Assembly: GCA_022113835.1 (NCBI GenBank)
Contig: JAILWY010000001.1
Location: 2,418,001-2,482,000, forward strand
Direction: 5' to 3'
Origin: Atopsyche davidsoni
Taxonomy: Eukaryota > Arthropoda > Insecta > Trichoptera > Hydrobiosidae
Length of the DNA stretch: 64,000 nucleotides
Positions 38,976 to 49,378 of this stretch are shown one piece after another (positions within the stretch are counted from its first letter, which is position 1; every line of letters starts with the position of its first letter). The notes under the pieces were generated by a model. It was not told the DNA's origin, searched no databases, and saw nothing but the letters and a program-made list of their open reading frames with translations. Position numbers and translations under genes: made by a program.

Positions 38976-39162
38976 CTGCGGCCGGGGGAGGGGGGTTATT
39001 TATTTAAAGCCTCCCTCACTCTTGTACGTTTGCGTACTCTTTCCATTCAAATGACTCAGCTTAACGTTGTGGTTTTTATTGAAAATTTAACGCTGAGAAA
39101 ATTTCAATAAAATTAATATATTTAAAATATTGATTTATGAGTCAACAAATAAATCGATTAAT

Positions 39163-39165
<3 letters not shown>

Positions 39166-39195
<30 letters not shown>
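39166..39195. repeat. (AT)n microsatellite
   Basis: About 15 AT units. Confidence 0.95.
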
Positions 39196-39198
<3 letters not shown>

Positions 39199-42182
39199 TC
39201 AAAATGATATTTATAATTAGTTAACATTGAGTTTCATTTAAACGTGAAATTAATATTCATAATGTATTATTATAATATTCCGCTACAGAATAACGGCGGA
39301 CGTGACGTAACAGAGGCCGGGTTAAATCGGAGGGTAAGGTCATTCGGTAGCACGCCTGGGAGAAGAGCTGTCGGGGAGGACAAATACTAAGAAAACGGGG
39401 GTGGTAGAGGAGCGAGGCTATCGAAATCCGGGGAATTTCATTCTAACCCTGTAGTCAGTAATCGCGAAATCCTAATATCATCTACGTGAGTTGTTTAATA
39501 GATTTTCGCTCAATGGAATTTACAACCGACAAATACCATTTTTAGGAAAAAATGTCACATTTAGCCACAATATATATATTTTTTTAACTGCATTAATGTC
39601 GGAATTTAATTTTTGTTTAAATGTGATAAATATTTTACCTTGTGGCGTTAACTAAATAAAAAAATATTTTGATTTTCCTCTAAGACAAGGACAACCCGAC
39701 ATCAAAGGTTATCTGATTGAAGTCAATCGTCCCCGTCAGTTGCGAGGAGCTATTGTCTGTCATTAGGACACTATCTGATCGTAAACTTCCGTACAGATTA
39801 ATGCAACCATATTATATGAGGAAACATAATTTAATCACTTCCCTAGAAGGAAAGTAAATACTCAACACTCATTTGTGTTTTCCGTGAATGCAATAAGGAT
39901 AATAATACAAAGGATTCAAGGCATACAAACCGAGTAGGTAACTTCAAGCTTTTAAGTAAAGAAATCTTAATGGCTTTCATAAATAGATAATACCGTGTTG
40001 GCGATAAGAATATCTCCCTTAATCTAAAGCCTCTTTACAGTTGGAAATAATGAGTCGAACGTGCACGATTGTGTAGTCACAATACACTTTGAAAAAAGGG
40101 AAACGGAAATTGAGAACGGTTTAAACCTGGTACGGGAAGTCCCCATTTGAAATGTTACAGTAAACATGTGTTTCTCGGAACAGTTCTCCCGATGTGACCT
40201 TCCCTGCCCCGATGCTGAATATCCACCATTCACCTAGAATCGCTCGGCCTGCTTTGTTTTCTATGAAATACCGCGTTGTAAGCAGAGTGATTAAAACCCA
40301 CGACTTGTGAAAACAAATAATCTGATAAACAACAACATAGACGACTGTGTCGTGATATAATTTATTACGGAGGCGAGTGCACTACATCATGCTGCCTCTG
40401 TCAACATGCACATGTGGCGGGATCCAGCCCACTGTGCACGTCGGCAACCAATGTGCTAAGGAATTTCGGCAGAAAATTTTGCTCCCAATAAACTGTGAAA
40501 ATAACTATGAATATTATCTGAATGAAAGTGTTTGTTTATATCTTAAAACAAAAATTGATAGCGTATTAACTTATCAAAGTTAAATTTTAAAATATTTATT
40601 CAATAAACATCGATTACCAAGCTGTTATCTACAATACAAATAATTCATAAACATTACGTTTTCAAACCAATTGTGAGATTTACGCTAAAATTAACAATTC
40701 AAATGTGACGTATTTATAACTTGATTAATTTATGGTTAAGCTTTCAGAATTTGGATGTTATTTTTAAATCTTACTATCTTAGTAAACTCGAATCACAATA
40801 TTTAAAAAAAATTTGCTTACCCATTGTTAGTATGAAGTTAAGCAATACAATTTAACATCCAATACGAATACATCCGAGCCGAGAAACATTTTGGTTCTAG
40901 TAACAGTGGAAATTGAATATTAGTTTTTTTATTGCAAATTTTTGGAATTGCAATTGTTGTCGATCTCTATTGTATATTTTAACACGTATGTGTCTGATTA
41001 CGTAAATCACGACTCCCGGCTTCCTATAGGCTTAGAATAATATGGTGATGTATTATCAGTTGGTTTGTCACAATTTCTTTATTCCTGCAAGAGATGAACT
41101 AGTGACCTTTAACATTTACTCCAAACAAGAAGCCGACCTATCACCATCGTATTTATTTAATTTTGTTTAATTCACATGAAGCTAGATAAAGAAAAAAATT
41201 CAACTTCTGCGTACGAGTTCACAGATATTTATCAATGATAAATAAGATAAATTAAATGGATTCGAGGTTACACATTTTTCAAGAATTTCTTAAATAAAAA
41301 TTTCTAGTTTTATTTGCTACTTTTGACGTACAATATCATCGTAAAATTCTCATGTTCGAATTTATTAAAAATAAAATTTCCGTTTTCAGATCAGTAATCG
41401 CAATTTTTATTAAATACAGACTCGATTGGCAAGTATCATTAATTAGTATTTCAATTCCGTGATGTCACATCTACTTTCATAATGCATACACACATTGAGA
41501 CAGAGTAATTAGAATGTTGGAAATAATAAGTTTTTTTTAACGAAATTGAAAACTATTTTTGATTTATTCTGGTCGAATAGACCTCATTAAGATTAGCCAT
41601 GGGAAGGTGTTAACCTAAAAAAAAATACACAAAAAAACTAATTTCACGATTGCGATCAGTGGACACGGTCACGAATACACATGCTTAAAGGACGGATTCT
41701 ATTCAATTAAAATTATTAGGCAGCTGAATATTCAGAAAGTACAATGGCAGATACTTAAGACATAAATCATACCTTACAGTTGTTTCATTTATATTTTCAT
41801 AAAAAATCAAAATAATTTATACGACATTTCATTATTGGCAATTAAAAAAACATACGTTTTAACCTAATAGTGTTAAAATTGTATAGTAAAAAGAAATTGC
41901 GTAAAACATGTAACTGCAAAAAATTAAGCAAGAGGCCCGTTGATTGGCTTAATGCGACCTTTACGCGCAGAGCATGGAAGCTTTGGAAAACAAAACAAAA
42001 AATATATATCAATCATTCACAACACGGCCCGATCGCCAGATAGCCAATAAAACAGACAGCGCTAAAAAAAAAAATAATGAATACGAAAAATATATAATAA
42101 TATAAAAACATCCGTCGGCGCCGGACGAAAACAAAAAAATTAGGCGCATTTTAAAATGGAGCGACGGCGACACAAAACGCCG

Positions 42183-42190
42183 TGACGTCA
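42183..42190. promoter_or_regulatory. CRE/ATF palindrome TGACGTCA
   Basis: A perfect CRE in a small GC-richer stretch (42110-42260). Confidence 0.3.
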
Positions 42191-42372
42191 CGCGGGAGAG
42201 AAAAGCCAAACAAATATTTCCGCGAAAATTCTGCACCAACGGTCTCGTGGGGCTGCAGGAGAGCCCTCCCCCCCTTTAATTTTGAATTTTTGCTTTGATT
42301 TTGATGAAATATGTAATGTGAACGAGTTCATTGGGGCTTTTGGTTTCCACCATGCTGGATTATCTATATATC

Positions 42373-42374
<2 letters not shown>

Positions 42375-42412
<38 letters not shown>

Positions 42413-43041
42413 CAAAAAATGTTTGTGGATCCGTTAAAGGCTTTGAAACCATCCAACCGATGTGCCCGAAACTGGTTTCATTTGAAAGCCAATAATACGA
42501 AGATGGTTTTAGACCACAAAAAAATGCATTAGGCAAGTCGATTTTCGACATTTTCCATACAAAAATTTACATGAACACATCTATAAAGTCGACATCGTTA
42601 CTAGTAGAAAATTAAAAAAAAGATTTTTGTGAAGATTTGTCATTCAAAACAGAGAGTTTTATCATTTGTGGTTATCAAAAATATATATCAAAAAATGCCA
42701 CTGAAAAGAGCTGTTATTAAAAGAAATACAGCAGATGCGAATCGAAGAAGAGCAGAAAGAGCAGCCGAAACTGCCGGGAAACGTGAAGTGCGTTTGTAGT
42801 CAAAAAGGTTGAGAAAGCGGCAGTAAAGAGCAGTAGAAACACCAGAAAAACATGAAGCACATCTTGAACAAGTTCGAATCAGAGCTACTACAACAAGAGC
42901 TGCTGAAACTCCTCAACAGCATGAAAACAGCGTAGTAGCACACGCCAGGTATCCGTGTGCAGTAGTAGATTATAACAATACAAGGATGTCTTTGAGACAA
43001 CAATGCATTTATAAACATACTCATTCTAAAACTATTGAATA
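42375..43041 (+). mobile_element. Helitron fragment with the start of a decayed Rep/helicase ORF
   Basis: It opens with an (AT)n-expanded start (TCTATATATA...), then AAAACACAAAAAATG and motifs shared with the minus-strand copy at 11667-12110 (AACCATCCAACCGATGTGCC, TTTCATTTGAAAGCCAATAA). From 42697 a + frame reads MPLKRAVIKRNTADANRRRA, then ERAAETAGKREVRL before a stop. In another register TTTRAAETPQQHE follows, up to about 42930. Runs of (R)AAETP-type repeats are typical of the N terminus of insect Helitron proteins. The stop and register change show it is dead, and the Rep and helicase domains are missing. Confidence 0.65.
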
Positions 43042-43805
43042 AACATCCAAAGTAATGCATATCAATAAGATTTTATGAAATCCTTTATTGCCTATTCCAA
43101 CTTATACAAAAGTGTATTGCCATGGGCCAAAATATAATACAACTGATGAAGCTTTTGAAAGGCGAAAGCGCGTACAAACAAAAATGATCGCCATGAAATA
43201 ACCATTTGGCTATTTATATGTGTTGTTTTTGTTTGTTTTGATTCTATAAATAATGAATGTCGCCTGACCGGGAACGGAATAATTGCGATGTTGAAAATTA
43301 CGCAAAAGCTTTCCATGACGCGAAAGAAAACAAGATTATGAAATTGAAATGCAAAGATGTTTATTTCGCAAGATAATTCTGCATTACGTAAACAGGCCGG
43401 ACTCGATAACCTTGGCACGACACGCATTTACATTAACTCTTGTTCCACGGACAGTTACTTTGTGTGAATATGGAGATTTAAACCATGGATATTTACATAT
43501 TGATAACAATGTTTGTTATTATACTACCTGCAGCGTAGAAAGCGTCAATTCAATCAAAGACAATTAAACTGGTAACATAAAATAATGGGTAATTTGCGAC
43601 AGTCTGAAAATATCAGTGGCGTGCAGTCCATTTTCGCCATACAATATAGCTTGTCGAATAATTTCATTAAAACTATTTAGCATTTCCATTTTTTTTGCTT
43701 CTTCAAAATAGATTTTTCACATGATTTTTATAATAAAATGAATACAATTTTTTTAGATTTCAAACTCACATCACGCTACTAGTCGATACTACTGTAGCTT
43801 GTATC

Positions 43806-43962
43806 CCTCGCCAGTGACGCCACTGGTAGACACCGTGGGTTTTAAAGCGTCGTGTATAGACCAGTACCCGCCAGTGACGACTCTGGTAGGTAGCTACCAC
43901 GGGTTTGAAAGCACTGTATATAAACGAATTGACAAACATCGTCCCCGCCAGTGACGGGCCGA
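43806..43962. repeat. Degenerate tandem repeat, units about 60-77 bp
   Basis: CGCCAGTGACG recurs at 43809, 43869 and 43946, each followed by CACTGGTAG/CTCTGGTAG and CACGGGTTTGAAAGC-like words in the first two units. That makes two full units and the start of a third. The class is unknown. Confidence 0.65.
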
Positions 43963-44609
43963 CCCTGAAACAGCAGCAGCGATAACAACAATAACAATAA
44001 AGAACGCCACATGAGTTGACATTTGACATCTACGATCCAAAGCGGTCGAAATCGCGATCTTAAAGATTGTACTTCGCAGAGTTTTTGGCTATATATTTTT
44101 ATTCACTTGTAGTATAGAAATGTATTTTTATTTTTTGACGCGAATAGTTCCGCCTATATATGACAACTTATTTGAAATTATACAAATACCACAAGTCCAG
44201 TGCAATAACGAATTTTATTTTGTTTAAATCGTATAATTTTCCATAACGTTATATTTTAAAGCAATGAAAATTCCGGAAATATATTATGCTGGCTACATAA
44301 TAAATCTAAAAATGCGTTAAATAATTTTTAATTGAAATACGAGAATAGTATACGCTCGCGTGATAAGTCAATTAAGTCAAGTCACAAGATGTTCATAAAA
44401 AATTATAATTAACAAAATGACTCAGTGGTTACAAAATATTTTGTTGGAGTGAACGCTTTCGCCATTTACGTCCAACGAAGCCCTTGAAAGATGAAATCTA
44501 GCAATTCGCTCATTGCCTAATCGTATTCTTAAATAATATAAATCAAAAAATATTTTAGGACAAGCAGTGATATCTAGTGATTAATATAATAATACAATAG
44601 ATTAAGAAA

Positions 44610-44770
44610 GTGGTGGAGAGGCCCTGGCGAGTGGCGTGATCTGAGCCGATCAGGTGATGGCTTGGAGCGAGCGTGACGTCACGGTGACGTCACAGGTGGG
44701 CGGGGAACTCCCCCCCCCATCTTCCCCACCACTCCGCGCCGCTGGACCGCCGACACTACACGCTCGGAAA
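44610..44770. promoter_or_regulatory. GC-rich island with two CRE palindromes 11 bp apart
   Basis: Perfect TGACGTCA sites at 44674-44681 and 44685-44692 are 11 bp apart, one helical turn, in a CpG-rich block in AT-rich intron. The block also carries GGGCGGGG (Sp/KLF-type) at about 44699. Such paired CREs suit cooperative binding by CREB/ATF dimers. It could be an enhancer or an internal promoter; no coding exon was recognised nearby. Confidence 0.45.
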
Positions 44771-46599
44771 GCATTACTCATTGATTAAAATATGTTCGAT
44801 AAACATATTAATAAAAATTCGCGAATCGATAGTATTACATAAAACCCATTGATATCGTTTGCAAACATATTCATCTTAATAACATGATTTTTTAATGAAG
44901 AAGATCATCACTAATGTTTAATCCAATTTTCTCAAAATGGGCTTACTATTCGATTTGTTTTGCTGCATTAGTTTTTAAGACGTAAACAAGCGAATTTTGA
45001 TTTGGATAGATGACAGGAGTTATTTTGAAGATTACGCCGTAAATTAAAACAGAAAATATTTTATATAGACTTATACATTATCTCGTAGTTTGATTTTGCT
45101 TTCATTAGAAATAAGAGTTTTGGACTAATAATCTAATAAATTAAAAAAACATCTAGAACGTAGCTAACTTAGTTTAAAGCCACAACAGCAAATATCTCTG
45201 ATACGATCAATGCGTTACAGCTGGGTATTGAAGGGTTTCAGAAATTCATGAAAAAATAATCATCAGCAATTGCAGAGGCCTTCAAATTAAATATTTTCAT
45301 CACTGACCACCACTTATATCCGCGTAGTAATTTCAAAGACTCGCCTGTTGCCGGGGAATTATGTGTAAATTATTTTTTTTACATTATCCAAATTGTTCGC
45401 GTACATCGACCCGCGGCCGGAATTCGGTGCGAATAAATTTTCAATTTTCAGGATACCTCAAATTTGACTTCGTGTGTAGATAGAAAACGACAAATTAAAG
45501 TCAACATATGAAAATGCGACTATAAGAATTGCGTAAATATGATGCTTGAGTTATTCCATTCAAATGTCTCGACAGACGCACATTTTTTTTCTCTGAACAA
45601 ACAACCAAATCGTTGTACATTAAAACAAACGATGGTCAATTGATTCATAAATATTTGAATACTTCAATAAAAAAATAATTCTGAATATAACTTTCAAGTG
45701 GGAAAATGCATCTAAACCCAAAAGTGTTCTTATATGTAAATCATTAAACACCTTAAAAAATTGATGTAAATATATTACAAATATGCATAGTATAAATTGA
45801 AATAATCCGCATTTTATTAAAAATTAAAAATTACAAGCCAAACAGTCTCTTGTTAATATTAATAACTCTGTTACCTCTAAAATTAATTGTTTTTCTTATT
45901 ATTTTGTACAATACCAAGTGTTTTATATATCCGTTTGAATACATTGCTGGTTTGAGTTCCGATTGATGTAATTTACATGAATAGCTTGTGAACCAATGTC
46001 ATGTTTAAATATAAAAACCTATTGAATTAAATGCGGTTAGATACAGTTCAAATAACGTCACTTCTCCAGTGGGACCCATTGACTGGACCGACACAGGAAA
46101 GTACAGCTTGTTTCAATGGAACGTCCGGATTTTTTGCACTAACATAGAAGACAAAAAGCTAAATATACCACATAAACGTATTGTGTTATGTGAAGATAAA
46201 AAAACTAAATGTATCGTACACACGTTTTGCTTGTACTGATATTTTAGCCTAGCATGATACACATAGTACGATACACAAAACGCAAATAAAAAACGAACGA
46301 GACAAGGTAAATCTGAGGGTTGCAAGTCTCTTGACTCTACTCGTCTAAAGGCATTGGTCTCTGAATCTTACGACGGACATGACTTTGATCAACTATTTTT
46401 ATTTTAGCTGAACTCTGGAACTCCAAGAATTTATAAAACTTTAAGTTCCTCCTTGATATGAATTCGTGATCTAACGACAAGCAAACAACAGTTCTATCCA
46501 CCGGAATATGAAGCGGAAAAAACCAATATAAGTCTTGTCGAGTATACCAGCAAGACACATACGATTAATTTCAGAACATCAGGTAACCCAGTTTGGAGT

Positions 46600-46810
46600 A
46601 AAGACGTAAACAGGATGCCGTCAGTTAGTCGGTTAAGAGGCAGGATCACAAGGTCACGGAGACGCTCCCTTTGCGGAGACGTCAGCTTCATCAACCTAAT
46701 CAGCATCGCTTATCATTCGACTAGCTTGACGCGCGGCCGCGGAGTCAACCGGGAGGTAATGGCAGATGGAAAAATAAACAGACTGGCACTCACGAGGAAC
46801 TGACCGGAGG
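46600..46810. promoter_or_regulatory. GC-richer non-coding block
   Basis: About 200 bp of high-complexity sequence with CAAGGTCACGG (nuclear-receptor half-site) and GACGCGCGGCCGCGGAGTC. Overlapping frames on both strands are not family-like. Candidate regulatory DNA. Confidence 0.22.
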
Positions 46811-47509
46811 AAACTTAAAACTGGCAAAACAACTTGCGACCGATTTTCAAACAGCCAATGGCGTCTTCTTTTGCGTTGTTTACTGGCAAAGCCGTAAAAA
46901 TGGTTTCATGGTTTTGCTTAAGTAAACAACGAACAACTATTGGGTATTTGCAAGTTGTGTCATTACATGTGTAAAGAGCTTTAATAAGACGCGTATTTAA
47001 AAACTTTTTAATACCCGCAATACTCGACGTGTCTCTCAGTATGACAGAAAAAAAAGTAGAAGTCGAGATTTTTCGCTTATTGAAGCTATATCCTTAGTAC
47101 TTATTTATCTGAGACTAAATATACAAAAGACATACTGATAAGTTTTAAAATAGTGAATGTTCAAATGATAATAATATTAATCACATAGTATAATAATTTT
47201 AATGGCAAACTGGAGTTTAGTTATATAAATAATAAGTAAAAATCTCAAAAGTCAAGCGAAGCTTTTGGGCACGCGCGGCATCAGCGCAATAGGCAACGAA
47301 GTTCGTAAATTTAATTTAAAACATGACATCAATGTTAACACGGCGATCTGACTTAACTCCAATTAACACTGTAACCCGCCCGAAACTGAATCACGCGTTA
47401 AATGTCAAATTGTGCAAGAGAACGCGGGCGTGAGCACACTGCACGCAAAGCACCACAACCGACGAAGGGCCAACAAATTCACATTATTTCGCGAAAAAAA
47501 CTGTCGATA

Positions 47510-47600
47510 GCAATTTGCTAGTCGGCTGATGCAATTTGCTGATTGGATGATTGAACTTGTTAGTAGGTTGATGCAATTTGTTGGTCGGTTGTGAATTGTG
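47510..47600. repeat. About 21-bp minisatellite, four units
   Basis: Units start GCAATTTGCTAGTCGGCTGA, GCAATTTGCTGATTGGATGA, GAACTTGTTAGTAGGTTGAT and GCAATTTGTTGGTCGGTTGT. A hairpin (GTAGCCC...GGGCTAC, 47612-47634) follows directly. Confidence 0.8.
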
Positions 47601-48047
47601 TAGCTACGCGTGTAGCCCGCATTAAGAGGGCTACTTTTTCAAAAATTCCGTTTTCATTCACCAACCCGGACACCAGAGGTCTCTAGCGTAGCTTTTAATT
47701 GGAAACTGAATGACAGTTCTAATTGGACTAAGTTTTGTTATTTATGGTCAATTATAAAGAAGAATTTTTTTTTTTTAATATTTAATAAATTTATATTGTT
47801 GATTTTTCTTTTCAAATATTCAAAAAGGAATAAATATTTATAAACATTTTAAAATAATTATTGTCATATTTAACTTATTGAAATTATGCTATAAAGCCAC
47901 ATTTCCATGGGATTTTTTTGTAAACTTTGCGTGAATAAGCGATTCAGTTAAATTGAAATAAATCGACCACTACTTTACTTTTTTACAAAAAAAAATTCCA
48001 AACAAGAAATATAAATATTCACACTGATGTCAAAATCCGTTGTTGGT

Positions 48048-48207
48048 CCCATAAAGTCCAAGAAAGTCCCATATTTGAGTTTTTTGATCATTTTCTCGTA
48101 CCTTTTGCGAAAAATCGAATGCACCAACCAACAAAATTTAAATGCAAAAAGTTAGATAAATCCCTTTTTCCAAACGGAAGGTTTTTTTTATTTCTAATAA
48201 ATTATAT
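48048..48207 (+). repeat. Left terminal inverted repeat of the Mutator-YqaJ element
   Basis: Shared in order with the complement of 54140-54305: GAGTTTTTTGATCATTTTCT, TTTTGCGAAAAATCGA, TGCACCAACCAA, TTTAAATGCAAAAAGTT, AATCCCTTTTTCC and TTATTTCTAATAAATT. Identity is roughly 80-85% by eye over the inner 130 bp. The outer 35 bp are similar but diverged. Confidence 0.8.
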
Positions 48208-48263
48208 AGTTTTCTCAATACTCTAAAAAAATCAATTTTCAACATACAAAAATAAAGTGACAT

Positions 48264-48403
48264 AATATATATGTATATATATATATATATTTTATGTGTA
48301 TATATATATAATATATATATATATATATTTTATGTGTATATATATATAATATATATATATATATATTTTATGTGTATATATATATAATATATATATATAT
48401 ATT
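48264..48403. repeat. 38-bp tandem repeat of AT-rich units
   Basis: TTTTATGTGTATATATATAT recurs with a period of exactly 38 bp (TATGTG at 48293, 48331 and 48369), joined by (AT)n stretches. It lies inside the transposon near its left inverted repeat. Confidence 0.85.
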
Positions 48404-48727
48404 TATTTAGACTTATACGTATGTGAATTATAATAAAAAGGCCCAAATATATATAATGAAAACACACATCTCATCAAAAACATTTCTTTATTATTAATTG
48501 AACAAATATATGACACTGGATGGATTATTTCTTATACAGGTTACAGGTTAGATAGGTAGGTAGGATACAGGTTATTTCTTTTCTTCTTCATCCAGTGCCT
48601 CTCTTCATTAGAGGCTTCTTGATCTGGGCCAGTCTCGCTAATTTGGCTGTACTTCCAGCCACTTCTTTTTCAATTTCATGCATGTCTTCATCCAGTGCTT
48701 CTCCTCAGAGGAGGTTGGCCACCGTTT

Positions 48728-49066
48728 ACTCATCCTGAGCCAGTGCTCGTGGTTTTCTAAAGGAAAAAAATTGTAGTGGGTCTCTGGGTCCTTCTACACC
48801 GCAGTTTTATATTGAAAGGAAAAGTCTGCACCTGATAGCATTATTATATAATCCTTTCCTTACAAAGCTCTGGCGTTTAGATCTGATACTCCATCTGCAG
48901 CAAGCTACAGAAACAATAGCAGGAGCCCCCCCACCTCGACAAGGTACTTCCAGAGCATATCCCTCCACAATCATTCCAAGTACACTACTCCATTATAGAT
49001 TCTTTACACAAGTTCAGAGTACAGAATGGCAATCATGCACATGCAACGGAATGGGGAGAGCGGGGA
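48728..49066 (-). repeat. Repeat family A, copy 5
   Basis: Inverted relative to the 36121 copy. It contains GGTCCTTCTACACCGCAGTT, GATCTGATACTCCATCTGCA, GACAAGGTACTTCCAGAGCA and CCTCCACAATCATTCCAAGT. It extends 5' to CCCATTCCGTTGC, matching copy 1. It lies inside the Mutator-YqaJ element, downstream of its main gene, so it probably inserted there or was picked up. A downstream minus frame, MSKRWPTSSEEKHWMK, is probably chance. Confidence 0.75.
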
Positions 49067-49378
49067 AGAAAAAACATGTGAAGACTCATACATTACTGTT
49101 TGACAAAACATTGTCATTATAATATAATCATTGTGTAAATATAATCATTGTCTTCAATAGTATAAATAAATATATATATATATATATAAATCAATAAATA
49201 AATATATTACTTTTTTGTACAACCTATCGTGCCATCTAGTTCTAGAACATAAAGAAAATTGATTAGGAACATAAAAAAATTGTTACATCTACACCTTCCA
49301 TGTTCTAATCTGAAACATATGAAAAGCATTTTAAAAAGAGGATATTCCATTATTAGAGGATAAAAAACAATTAAATTA

